In this document: positions 34,573 to 43,241 of the stretch, piece by piece
Layout: each line of letters begins with the position of its first letter
How positions within the stretch are numbered: position 1 is the stretch's first letter
Origin: Lysobacter sp.
GTDB taxonomy: Bacteria > Pseudomonadota > Gammaproteobacteria > Xanthomonadales > Xanthomonadaceae
Length of the DNA: 64,000 nt
Assembly (NCBI GenBank): GCA_008015835.1
Contig: SSGH01000008.1
Span: 1 to 64,000 of the forward strand
Direction of reading: 5' to 3'
Position numbers and translations under genes: made by a program
Notes under the pieces: model-generated
What the model was told of the DNA's origin: nothing
Database searches by the model: none
What the model saw: the letters and a program-made list of their open reading frames with translations, nothing else

Positions 34573-36333
34573 CTACGGGTTGCCGCCGAAGCCGGGAATC
34601 TCCCATTCGCGCAGCGGGTCGCCGATCGCGGTGACGCCGATCACCGTGCCCGTGGTCACGTCCACGCGGCCGCTGACGTTCAGACTACCGAACAGGCTGA
34701 CTTGCGGGTTCAAACCGTCTTGATAGGTGAACGAGGTATTGCCGTAACGCACGCCCGCGAACGGCTGACCGGTGTAGTTGGTCACGTCGAGGGTGGTGGG
34801 CGTGGCGCGGAAGAAGCGATACCAGTAATTGCCGACGTTGGCGACGCTGTTGTTCGCGAAGTTGGTGTACGACGGCCACCACCAATCCGAAACCCGCGCG
34901 ATCGGCGCGACTTTGCGATTCACCGCGATGCCTTGTTCGACCACCGGTATCGCCGCGCCGGGCTCGCGCCCGTTCGCGCCGGCCAATTCTTCGCCGTAGG
35001 CCTTCTCGAAGTGGTTGTTGCCGTTCTTGGTGATCTCGCGCATGGTCCAGCCGATCAGGCCCGGTTTGCAGGCGCGGATATCCGCCCACCCGTCGAAGAA
35101 CGGTGAGGCCGGAAAACCGGGCGTGCCCGGCGTCAGACGCAGCGTTTGTCCGGGCAACAATGACGCCACCGTATTCGTGCCGACGACGACGCCGTTCCGG
35201 TTGCGGTACGTGACCGTGACCGGCCCGATATTGGCCGTGGATGCGTTCAGCACGCCGATCATCGTATCGGTGCGCGGCAGCGGCACCACGGTTTGTTGCG
35301 TCACTTCGGCGCTGGTCACGCCGTACGACGGCGCGTTGGCCATCATCGCGCTGCCGACGCGGAATTTCTTGCCCAGGCTCATGCCCGGCGACGCGGGCGA
35401 ACCGTAGGCGAAGAAGTCGGCCAGATAGACCTCGCCGACCAGCGGGCCGCGATCGGAGGCCACGAACGCCCAGGCGTTGTCGTCGTAGGCGGGCAGCGCA
35501 CCGTTGAGATAGATCGGCTCCATCCCGTTCCACAGGCTCATGTCGATGAACTGGCCGTAGCCCGGCAGCGTGGCGGTGATGGTCGCGAACGACAGGCCGC
35601 CGCTGGTGCCTTTGAACGCCGTGATGTTCGTCGGCGTCGGCGTGGTGTTCATCACGCAATAGAACGGCAGATTGCCGTTGAGGAAATCGAAATTGCTGCT
35701 GTTGGACAGCGGCATCGGACCGGCGTACAGGCTGGTGCCGACGGCTTGCCCCGCCTGCAGTTGCTGCATCGTGCCTTCGCCCGGGCTGAGCACGTCGGGA
35801 TCGGTGATCGCGGTGCCGCCGATCAGCACGGAATCCACGTAGTGCAGCGACGCGCCCACGATCGGATTGGTGGCGGTGACGCGCGCGCTGCCGACGCCGT
35901 TCGCGGCGCCCTGCAGTTGCGAGGTCGCGAACGTCCAACTGCCGTTCGGCCCCAAGGTCTGATTCAGCAGCGGCGGCACCAGCGTGCCGTTGCGGTCGCG
36001 CAATTCCACGGTGACGGTGGTGCTGACGGTCGGGCTGGGGTTATTGATCACCAGCGCGCTTTGGAAGCTGCCCAGTTGCGCTTTGATGTCCTTCTCGGTC
36101 GGGTTGTAGAACAAGCAGGGCGCGAATTTTTCCTTGGTGGCGTAGCCCTGCAGATTGGTCGACGAGTGCATCCACATCGAGTCCAATCGCGTCGAATGGT
36201 TGCTGTAGTCGACGTTGGGCCGCGCGGTGACGCCGCTCGGGATGGGTTGCACCGGCACCGGGCACGCGGCGGTTTGCGCGAACGCGCTTCCCGCCACGAG
36301 GCACAGCACCGCAGTTTGGAGGATGGTACGCAT
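34573..36333 (-). CDS. Exported protein of unknown function with duplicated beta-type motif
   Basis: A 586-residue protein with a clear signal peptide (MRTILQTAVLCLVAGSAFAQ, cleavage likely after AFA). The mature part is rich in Thr, Asn, Gly and Val, suggesting beta structure, with few cysteines. A related segment appears twice: VTVELRDRNGTLV near residue 115 and VTVTYRNRNGVVVG near 375. This hints at two copies of an Ig-like fold. The start was set at 36333 by the signal peptide and the AGGAG ribosome binding site; the frame runs 25 codons further upstream. It is divergent from a small secreted protein across 436 nt. No family is recognised; a surface or secreted structural protein is the simplest guess. 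Confidence 0.7.
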   Translation of the reverse strand: MRTILQTAVLCLVAGSAFAQTAACPVPVQPIPSGVTARPNVDYSNHSTRLDSMWMHSSTNLQGYATKEKFAPCLFYNPTEKDIKAQLGSFQSALVINNPSPTVSTTVTVELRDRNGTLVPPLLNQTLGPNGSWTFATSQLQGAANGVGSARVTATNPIVGASLHYVDSVLIGGTAITDPDVLSPGEGTMQQLQAGQAVGTSLYAGPMPLSNSSNFDFLNGNLPFYCVMNTTPTPTNITAFKGTSGGLSFATITATLPGYGQFIDMSLWNGMEPIYLNGALPAYDDNAWAFVASDRGPLVGEVYLADFFAYGSPASPGMSLGKKFRVGSAMMANAPSYGVTSAEVTQQTVVPLPRTDTMIGVLNASTANIGPVTVTYRNRNGVVVGTNTVASLLPGQTLRLTPGTPGFPASPFFDGWADIRACKPGLIGWTMREITKNGNNHFEKAYGEELAGANGREPGAAIPVVEQGIAVNRKVAPIARVSDWWWPSYTNFANNSVANVGNYWYRFFRATPTTLDVTNYTGQPFAGVRYGNTSFTYQDGLNPQVSLFGSLNVSGRVDVTTGTVIGVTAIGDPLREWEIPGFGGNP

Positions 36334-36769
36334 CGTGAACTCCTGTCTTTCGCTCGATGGTGGCTTCGCGGTGCGGGCGCGCTTCGGCGAAAACCGAGCG
36401 TCCCGCACCGCGGCGTCGACGGCGCCCCCTGCGCCGATCAGGCGAACCCCGCGTCGAAACCGTTCGACGCAGGGACTCGTCGATACGGGAAGCGGGAAAC
36501 GAGGGCGTGAGCGATAAGCCTATTGCGCGCGTAGGCGACCGTTCGTCGGAAACCGCCCTCGGCCGTGCCGTTACGTCGGCGACCGTGCGCGATAGGCCGC
36601 GGTTCGCGATTCGCGCGGGGCGATCGCGGAGTTGCCACTCGCTTCACGGTTTGCGACGCGCGTCCGTCGTTTGATACCCGGGCGGGCGAGGAACGCCCGT
36701 CGCGTTCCGTCCGATGCCGCCGTCGGTCGGTACGTCGCGACGACGGCGGCCCCCATCGGAAACCACCCC
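36334..36769. other. Divergent intergenic region
   Basis: 436 nt between two divergent genes for exported proteins. It must hold both promoters, but no convincing -35/-10 pair was found on either strand. Short GC hairpins such as CGGGCG/CGCCCG near 36681-36701 are weak. Frames crossing it look like GC artefacts. Confidence 0.4.
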
Positions 36770-37021
36770 ATGACACGGAACATCGCATTCGGCCTCGCCG
36801 CCGTTCTCGCCGCCGGCCTCATGTCCAGCGGCAACGCCAACGCCATCGGCTGGCCCACGCCCAACATCGCCTGCAATTCGGCCAACGAAGGCCAGACCTA
36901 CGACGTGCAGTACTACTCGCGCTGGGAGCAACTGCAGATCACGTATTACTGCGACGGCACCGCGTGGCAGTTGTGGATGGTGTGCGACCTGCATCCGGGC
37001 GGCATTTGCTGGGTGTATTGA
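36770..37021 (+). CDS. Small secreted cysteine- and aromatic-rich protein
   Basis: An 83-residue protein with a signal peptide (TRNIAFGLAAVLAAGLMSSGNANA) and a mature part of about 58 residues. The mature part has four cysteines (IACNS, YYCDG, MVCDL, GICWVY) and many Trp and Tyr residues, suggesting two disulfides in a compact beta fold. The frame extends upstream, but the ATG at 36770 gives the signal peptide. It is divergent from the larger exported protein gene at 36333. No family is recognised. It could be a secreted effector, an inhibitor or an envelope protein. Confidence 0.65.
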   Translation: MTRNIAFGLAAVLAAGLMSSGNANAIGWPTPNIACNSANEGQTYDVQYYSRWEQLQITYYCDGTAWQLWMVCDLHPGGICWVY

Positions 37022-37128
37022 TCGCGGATCGCCATCGACTCGCGCATCGACGCCGCCGCGACGGCGTCGATGCGGCTATCGCCCGCATCACCACGCGTTT
37101 GCCGTTGCGACGAACGTCAGGCCACTCG

Positions 37129-37284
37129 CGTAGGGTGGGGTAAGCGAAGCGCAACTCCACCATCGGGCGATCGCGCAACGTGGATGCTTGGCGAAGATCG
37201 ACTCAATTCTCCGGAATGCCGCAGATCGATGAGCGCAATGTCTTCGGTGATGGTGGAGTTGCGCTGCGCTTACTCCACCCTACG
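37129..37284. repeat. Long inverted repeat of the GTAAGCGAAGCGCA family
   Basis: Two 36-nt arms, 37129-37164 and 37249-37284, are inverted copies with only two mismatches, separated by 84 nt. Each arm carries TAGGGTGG and ACTCCACCAT around GTAAGCG. The element ends 9 nt before the stop codon of the AT-rich gene at 37294-38358. The same core, GTAAGCGAAGCGCA, recurs at 44760-44773. Confidence 0.85.
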
Positions 37285-37293
37285 CGCAATGCC

Positions 37294-38358
37294 CTAAAGT
37301 GCGCTGAGGTTTTTGTTTTGAGTTCCGAGATAAAGCCAGGAACTTACATGCTTTTGCATCGCAATTCTACGTGCGCCCCTGAATTCAATTGCAGTCTTAA
37401 TTAGTGGTATGACGCCAACTAATCCAATTTGAGTGCCGAGACTTGTGAGCCCCGCTATCGGGGAGATCAAAGAGCCTGCTGTCAAAGCGGCTGAGACAGC
37501 TACTTCTTTTGAAAATAGTGATTTATAACTTGCAAGCTTTAGCTCTGCTTTAAGGTCGGTTAGGTCTGTTGATAATTCTAATTTGAACTGTCTTTCTAAT
37601 TCTTTTACATCCGATTTATTGCGTGCATCGGCGCATATTCTTTTGACGTGATTTTGAAGCGCTTTGGCGTATCTACGTCTCATCGCGCTGTAGTCGGTGC
37701 CGCTATTTTTTGCTTCTCGTTTGCGTAGTTCGACAAGTCGTTTTATGGGTATATTTCTGGCGTCTAAAACTTCTAAGGACAAGGTGACGAGGCGTTCAAA
37801 ATTTGGGGCGACTTGACTTATGTCCAATCCTTTAATGTGACTGCTGTTTATTGACTGAGCTCGTGATTCAGAAAGCCAAGAATATGCGTCTGTGCGGTCT
37901 GTTATTTTCTGTATTTGTGTGCCGGCGCATGCGTCAGCCAGCAAGGACATCATCAGAAAGCCTAAGTTTGGCGGTACCCCATAGTCACTTAGCTCGTTTA
38001 TCCATCTAGCCATGCCGCCTTGTCTGAGAATGCGCCACGTTTCGCCCATAAATTTTTCAGGGTAGATTGGATAATGCCCTCTGTTTTGAGTGTTGTTGGC
38101 AGCAACTAATTTAAATAGCTCCCCAGAATTGTATAATCCAAGAAGGGCATCATGAGCTAGCTGCTGCTCATCGTGCGTTGGTTTTCTGTTGCGTACAATG
38201 AGGTCAACTGCCTCGTTGCAGTATTTATCGGTAAAACGGTGCGGAGACCAATTTTCCCTAGGTGTTATCGTTTCAACTTTATCCCATAAAAGTAGTGAGT
38301 TCTTCAAAATAATTTCATTCTTGATGTCCGTGTGTGGGTAGTAAAGTGCGGCTGGCAT
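37294..38358 (-). CDS. AT-rich orphan gene, DUF6236-like protein
   Basis: A 354-residue protein. The N-terminus MPAALYYPHTDIKNEIILKNSLLLWDKVETITP resembles proteins catalogued as DUF6236, whose function is unknown. The middle is mainly charged helix (KRLVELRKREAKNSGTDYSAMRRRYAKALQNHVKRI...). Near the C-terminus a hydrophobic pair (VSAALTAGSLISPIAGLTSLGTQIGLVGVIPLI) could enter a membrane. GGAGAG precedes the ATG. The DNA is clearly more AT-rich and uses more A/T-ending codons than any other gene here, from about 37290 to 38450, a sign of recent transfer. The 3' end abuts the inverted repeat at 37129-37284. No transposase or integrase is present. Confidence 0.75.
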   Translation of the reverse strand: MPAALYYPHTDIKNEIILKNSLLLWDKVETITPRENWSPHRFTDKYCNEAVDLIVRNRKPTHDEQQLAHDALLGLYNSGELFKLVAANNTQNRGHYPIYPEKFMGETWRILRQGGMARWINELSDYGVPPNLGFLMMSLLADACAGTQIQKITDRTDAYSWLSESRAQSINSSHIKGLDISQVAPNFERLVTLSLEVLDARNIPIKRLVELRKREAKNSGTDYSAMRRRYAKALQNHVKRICADARNKSDVKELERQFKLELSTDLTDLKAELKLASYKSLFSKEVAVSAALTAGSLISPIAGLTSLGTQIGLVGVIPLIKTAIEFRGARRIAMQKHVSSWLYLGTQNKNLSAL

Positions 38359-38452
38359 TTTCTCTCCTTCCCATTTGGATTTATGGCTGATTGTCTGACG
38401 ATCAACTAGCTGGTTTTAGAAATCCTTGCTTGCGCCAATATTTGGCAGCGCT

Positions 38453-38947
38453 CTACTTCACCCGTTCGACCTTCGCCCGCGTGTTATACCCCTTCACCGC
38501 CAAATACCAGGCATTGCCCGCGATGCTGGGGTTGATGCGCACTTCGGGGTTGTCGAGTTTCACGCCGACCAGGCTGGCGCCGTCGGTTTGGCGCCAGAGT
38601 TGGCCGTTCTCCAGCGTGTATTCGCGGCCTTTGGCGAAGCCTTTGAACGGGCCGACGATTTTCGAGACCACCGGTTCGGACGAGCCGAAGTTGAAGAAGC
38701 CGCGGTTCTCGTCTTCGACTTTCTTCTTCGCTTCCTTCGCGGCGGTGCTCGTCGCGGTTTCGATCTTGCGGCCCAGCCAGGTGTTGAGCCGCGCCAGTTC
38801 CTCGGCGCTGAGTTTGTCCAGGCCCGCGGCTTTGAACTCGTCCGGCGTCATCTCCTGTTCGATGGGTTTTTCGGCGAACGCGGCGAGCGGCGCGAGGGCG
38901 AGCGCGGCGAGGAGGGCGAGGGGCAGCAGGGCGCGCGATGCGGACAT
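38453..38947 (-). CDS. Small exported protein of unknown function
   Basis: A 164-residue protein with a signal peptide (SASRALLPLALLAALALAPLAAFA). The mature part has a helical, charged half (MTPDEFKAAGLDKLSAEELARLNTWLGRKIE) followed by a beta-like half (GREYTLENGQLWRQTDGASLVGVKLDNPEVRI). This pattern is common in hypothetical proteins of this bacterial group. The ATG at 38947 is set by the signal peptide. Base use is GC-rich like the core genome, so the edge of the AT-rich insertion falls just after its stop codon. Role unknown; an envelope-associated protein is likely. Confidence 0.75.
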   Translation of the reverse strand: MSASRALLPLALLAALALAPLAAFAEKPIEQEMTPDEFKAAGLDKLSAEELARLNTWLGRKIETATSTAAKEAKKKVEDENRGFFNFGSSEPVVSKIVGPFKGFAKGREYTLENGQLWRQTDGASLVGVKLDNPEVRINPSIAGNAWYLAVKGYNTRAKVERVK

Positions 38948-39156
38948 GATCGGATTCCTGTGACGGCGTGAGGCGGCGCGATGCGACGCGGGACGAGCGA
39001 TGCGGGAGAAGCGATGCGGCCGACGCCGGCCGGGCGAACCGTCGATCGCGCGACGGTCGGCGCGCAGGCCTAACGTCATGACGTTCGAGGTCTACCCCTG
39101 GGCGCGGTAGGCGGCTAGTGTAGGACCACCCGCCCGTCGTTGAACAAGCCGCCCGC

Positions 39157-41442
39157 GTGCCCGGCCCTCACGCCAACGCCAACACCGCTCTCGATACCGC
39201 CGCGCGCGGTGTCGCGCAGACCGCCGAGACCGTCGAGCCCGCTGCGGCCTCCGCCGCGCTGCGCGCACTGCCGGCGGTGGCCGGGTTGTCGCCGCCCTGG
39301 CGACGCGTGCTGGAGGCGGCCCTGCCGCCCGACGCCGCGCCGCCGGACCTGAGCGCTGCGCCCTGGCCGGTGTTGGCCGATACCCTGGCCTCGCTGCAGC
39401 GGCTGAACGCCGAGGGCGACGTAATCCTCGCCGCGATCCTGCACGAGCGGCCGGAGTGGCGGGCGCGCATCGAGACGCGCCTGGCGAAGGAGTGGCCCAG
39501 CCTCGCCGCGCTGTTGGACGGCCAGCGCGCGGCGGCGCAGGTGTGGACCCTGCACGCGGCCGAGGCCGGCGGACGCAATGCGGAGGGGCTGCGCCGGCTG
39601 CTGCTGGCGATCGTGCGCGACCTGCGCGTGGTGCCGATTCTGCTGTCGCGCCAGCTCGCGCAACTGCGTGCGGCTTCCTCACTGCCCGAACCCGAGCGCC
39701 AAGCGCTGGCGCGGCTCACCCGCGACATCCATGCGCCGCTCGCCAACCGCTTGGGCATCTGGCAGTTGAAGTGGGAGTTGGAAGACCTCGCGTTGCGCTA
39801 CCTGGAGCCGCAAACCTACAAACGCATCGCCGGTTGGTTGGACGAAAAACGCGGCGGCCGCGAACGCTACATCGAACAGGTGAAGCGCGACTTGGGCGAA
39901 GCGCTGCGCGCGCAGGGCATCGACGCCGACGTCGCCGGCCGACCCAAGCACATCACCAGCATCTGGAAGAAGATGCAGAAAAAAGGCGTGCCGATCGGCG
40001 AGTTGTACGATCTGCGCGCGGTGCGGGTGCTGGTGAAGGACGTGCCCGCGTGCTACGCCGCGCTCGGCGTGGTGCATGCGCTGTGGGTGCCGATTCCCAG
40101 CGAATTCGACGATTACATCGCAAGGCCCAAGCGCAACGATTACCGCTCGCTGCACACCGCGGTGGTCGGGCCGGAAGGCAAGACGCTGGAAGTGCAGATC
40201 CGCACCCACGACATGCACGCGCAGGCGGAGTTGGGCGTCGCCGCGCACTGGCGCTACAAGGAAGGCCGCAGCGCGCCGGCCGACGCCGGCATGGACCGCA
40301 AGATCGAATGGATGCGCAAACTGCTGGACGGCGGGCGCGAAGAAGGCGAGGGCGGCGAAGACGGCCTGCGCGGCGCGCTCGACAGCGAGCTGGTGGAGGA
40401 CCGCATCTACACGCTGACCCCGCAGGGCGATGTGGTCGACCTGCCCAACGGCGCGACCCCGCTGGATTTCGCGTACCACGTCCACACGATGGTGGGCCAT
40501 CGCTGCCGCGGCGCGAAGGTGGACGGCCGCATCGTGCCGTTGGATTACAAACTGCGCAGCGGCCAACGCATCGAAATTCTCACCGGCAAAACCGCCGAAC
40601 CGCGCCGCGACTGGCTGCTGACGGCGAACGGGTTTCTCGCCAGCGGGCGCTCGCGCGAGAAGGTGCGCAACTGGTTCCACAAACTCGACCGCGCCCGCAA
40701 TCTGCAGGCCGGGCGCGAAATGCTGGAAAAAGACCTGCGGCGGATGTCGCTGCTGCAGGCCGATCTCGCTCCGGTGCTGACGAAGTTCAACGCCGCGAAC
40801 GTCGACGAGTTGTATGTGTCGGTCGCGCTGGGCGACGTCAGCCCGCATCAGGTCGGCCGCGCCCTGCTCGATCACGAACGCGCGCAGCAGGACGCCGCGC
40901 AAGCGGCGGCGGGCGATGCGCTGAAAGCGCGCGCGCAGACGCCGAAACCCGAGGCCGTGCGCGCGGCGCAGCAAAAACGCGACGACGCCCGCGCGCAAAA
41001 AGGCTCCGCGTTCACCGTGGTCGGCGTGGGCAATCTGTTGGTGCAGATCGCGCGCTGCTGCCAGCCGCTGCCGGGCGAACCCATCGCCGGCTATCTCACC
41101 CGCACCCGCGGGGTCAGCGTGCATCGCGCCGATTGCGCGGCGTTCTTGCGGCTGTCGGCCGAACAGCCGCAGCGCGTGCTGCCGGTGGAATGGGGCCGCA
41201 GCGGCGGCGGGCACGTCGCCGGCGTGGTGGTGGAAGCGGTCGATCGCCGCTGGCTGCTGAAGGACGTGAGCAACACCATCGCCCAGGACGACGCCCACGT
41301 GGTGTCGATCAATACCGATGCGCTCGGCGGCAGCCGCGTGCGCCTGCGCATGCAACTGCGCGTGCGCGATCACGACCAACTGGCGCGTTTGCTCGCCCGC
41401 ATCGACGGCCTGCCGGGCGTAGAAACGGTGCGCCGCGCCTGA
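39157..41442 (+). CDS. relA: GTP pyrophosphokinase RelA (hydrolase-dead)
   Basis: A 761-residue ribosome-linked (p)ppGpp synthetase for amino-acid starvation. The pseudo-hydrolase domain reads ILHERPEW where SpoT has HDTIED, so hydrolysis is lost. The synthetase core begins near 267 (SIWKKMQKKG) and has E316-F-D-D319, the ExDD signature of monofunctional RelA. A TGS domain lies near 414-475 and a cysteine block IARCCQPLPGEPI near 630. A C-terminal ACT domain ends the protein (VVSINTDALGGSRVRLRMQL). The start is the GTG at 39157; no ATG start fits the frame better. A TPR-like membrane protein gene follows 61 nt later. Confidence 0.96.
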   Translation: MPGPHANANTALDTAARGVAQTAETVEPAAASAALRALPAVAGLSPPWRRVLEAALPPDAAPPDLSAAPWPVLADTLASLQRLNAEGDVILAAILHERPEWRARIETRLAKEWPSLAALLDGQRAAAQVWTLHAAEAGGRNAEGLRRLLLAIVRDLRVVPILLSRQLAQLRAASSLPEPERQALARLTRDIHAPLANRLGIWQLKWELEDLALRYLEPQTYKRIAGWLDEKRGGRERYIEQVKRDLGEALRAQGIDADVAGRPKHITSIWKKMQKKGVPIGELYDLRAVRVLVKDVPACYAALGVVHALWVPIPSEFDDYIARPKRNDYRSLHTAVVGPEGKTLEVQIRTHDMHAQAELGVAAHWRYKEGRSAPADAGMDRKIEWMRKLLDGGREEGEGGEDGLRGALDSELVEDRIYTLTPQGDVVDLPNGATPLDFAYHVHTMVGHRCRGAKVDGRIVPLDYKLRSGQRIEILTGKTAEPRRDWLLTANGFLASGRSREKVRNWFHKLDRARNLQAGREMLEKDLRRMSLLQADLAPVLTKFNAANVDELYVSVALGDVSPHQVGRALLDHERAQQDAAQAAAGDALKARAQTPKPEAVRAAQQKRDDARAQKGSAFTVVGVGNLLVQIARCCQPLPGEPIAGYLTRTRGVSVHRADCAAFLRLSAEQPQRVLPVEWGRSGGGHVAGVVVEAVDRRWLLKDVSNTIAQDDAHVVSINTDALGGSRVRLRMQLRVRDHDQLARLLARIDGLPGVETVRRA

Positions 41443-41503
41443 ACGCGGCGACGAATGCGGCAGCGGCGCCTCCGCGCGCCGCATTGGCCGCTATGCTGCG
41501 CGC

Positions 41504-43009
41504 GTGACCTCCGTCCGCGATTTCCCGCTCATGCTCCGGCGTCTGCGCCTACGGCCCTACGCCCCGTGGCTGGCCGCCTTGCTCGCGGTCGCGGCGCTGA
41601 CTTCCGTGCTGTTTCGCGACCGCATCGCCGATGCGCTGTGGCCCGAGGCCCGCGCCGAAGCCCTGCGACAACAGGCCTCCGCCGCGTTGGCGGCCGGGCG
41701 CTTGACCGCCGCCGACGGCAGCGGCGCGCGCGAGTTGTACGAAGCGGGCATGGCGATCGACCCGGACCGAGCCGAATTGCGCGCGGGTCTGGCGGCGGTG
41801 GCGCTGGCGGCGGCGACCCGCGCCGGGCGCGCGGTGGACCAAGGCCGCTTCGTCGAAGCGCATCGCGATCTCGCGCTCGCGCGCGAATTGTCCGCACCGC
41901 GCGCGCTCACCGATGCCGTGGCCGAACGGCTGCGCGAACGCGAAGCGGCGGTGGCCGGCATCGATACTTGGCTCGCGCAGGCCGATCGCGCGCGGCAAGC
42001 CGGGCGTCTGCACGGCGAGGCCGATGCGGCGCTGCCGTTGTACCGTCGGATTCTCGACCTGCAGCCGCAGCATCTGCGCGCGCTCGAAGGCCGCGAAGAC
42101 GCCCTGAGCGATTGGCTGCGCCGCGCGCACGACGACCTGCGGCGCGGCGACGTCATCGCCGCCGCCGCGAAAATCGCGATCGCCGCCGACTACGACCACG
42201 GCCACGTCGAACTGCCCGAAGCGCAGTCCGCGCTCGCGCTCGCCGCCGAACGCGCGCGCCGTCGCGCCGACGCCGACTTGCGCGCGGGGCGATTGGAACG
42301 CGCCGCGGAAGGATTCCGGCAGTGGCGCGCGGGCGGCTCGGAGATCGCCGCCGCGGACGACGCGCTCGCGCGCGTCGCGCAGGCGCACGTCCAACGCGCT
42401 CGCGCCGCCGCCGCGGATTTTCGTTTCGATGCGGCCGCGCGCGAACTCGATGCCTCGCAAGCGCTGGTGGGCGAGACCGCGGAGTTGCGCGATCTGCGCC
42501 GCGATATCGAGCGCAAAGCGCGCACCCATCCGATCAAAACGCCGACCGCGGCGGACTTGCGTCGCGCGCGTCGCTTGTTGAACGAGGCCGAAGCCGCCGA
42601 AGCGCGCGGCGATTGGCTGACGCCGCCCGGCGACAGCGCTTACGACAAACTGCGCGCCGCGCGCGCGCTGGCCCCCGACGACCCCGCCGTGGCGCGCGCG
42701 ATGCGTCGACTGCTGCCGAAAGCCCGCGCATGTTTCGAACAACACCTGCGCGACAACAGCCTGCAGCGCGCCCGCGTGTGCATGGACGCCCACGTCGCGT
42801 TGGGCGGCGACGCACGCACCGCGACGCAAGCGCGCCGCGCGCTGGCGATGCGCTGGCTCGCGGTCGGCGACGAGCGTTTGAGCCGCGGCGAACTCGACGG
42901 CGCGCAAGCCGCACTGGACGCCGCGCGCGGATTGGATGCGAAAACGCCGGGGATTGGGGAATTTGCGGAGCGGGTGCGGGCGGCGGGGGCGACCACGCAG
43001 ACGCCGTGA
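41504..43009 (+). CDS. TPR-like single-pass membrane protein, function unknown
   Basis: A 501-residue Ala/Arg-rich protein. One membrane segment near residues 20-36 (YAPWLAALLAVAALTSVLF) is followed by a long helical region resembling degenerate TPR repeats (GRLTAADGSGARELYEAGMAIDPDRAELRAGLAAVALA, ALPLYRRILDLQPQHLRAL, KLRAARALAPDDPAVA). The topology is probably inside-out with a periplasmic repeat domain. The start is the GTG at 41504; an ATG at 41531 is an alternative. It follows relA by 61 nt and may share its transcript. No catalytic motif is visible, so a scaffold or envelope role is likely. Confidence 0.7.
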   Translation: MTSVRDFPLMLRRLRLRPYAPWLAALLAVAALTSVLFRDRIADALWPEARAEALRQQASAALAAGRLTAADGSGARELYEAGMAIDPDRAELRAGLAAVALAAATRAGRAVDQGRFVEAHRDLALARELSAPRALTDAVAERLREREAAVAGIDTWLAQADRARQAGRLHGEADAALPLYRRILDLQPQHLRALEGREDALSDWLRRAHDDLRRGDVIAAAAKIAIAADYDHGHVELPEAQSALALAAERARRRADADLRAGRLERAAEGFRQWRAGGSEIAAADDALARVAQAHVQRARAAAADFRFDAAARELDASQALVGETAELRDLRRDIERKARTHPIKTPTAADLRRARRLLNEAEAAEARGDWLTPPGDSAYDKLRAARALAPDDPAVARAMRRLLPKARACFEQHLRDNSLQRARVCMDAHVALGGDARTATQARRALAMRWLAVGDERLSRGELDGAQAALDAARGLDAKTPGIGEFAERVRAAGATTQTP

Positions 43010-43082
43010 GGGTGTTGTTGTCGGAACTAGCCCTGTTAGATGTTGCAGTGTGGGGTGTTGGGTAATCGGCATAGAATCCGGT

Positions 43083-43124
43083 CGAGGTGACCGCTTCCGA
43101 CCCATTGCGGACATTGGTGTCTAA
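43083..43124. repeat. Candidate dispersed extragenic repeat fragment
   Basis: On the minus strand the segment encodes the start MSAMGRKRS, ahead of GACCGCTTCCGACCCATTGC read on the plus strand. From memory, very similar fragments are scattered in many gammaproteobacterial genomes and are often misannotated as short proteins beginning MSAxGRKR. It lies about 120 nt before the foreign-looking gene at 43242. Identification is by recollection only. Confidence 0.4.
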
Positions 43125-43241
43125 GAGGCTAGCCGGTCCAGATAGGATTGCCGCCCGGGGTGGACGGAAAACCTGTCGCCACCTGTGTGACGGTCGCGTC
43201 GAACACTGGCCGGCCATACAACAACCGCAACAGGGGGATTT

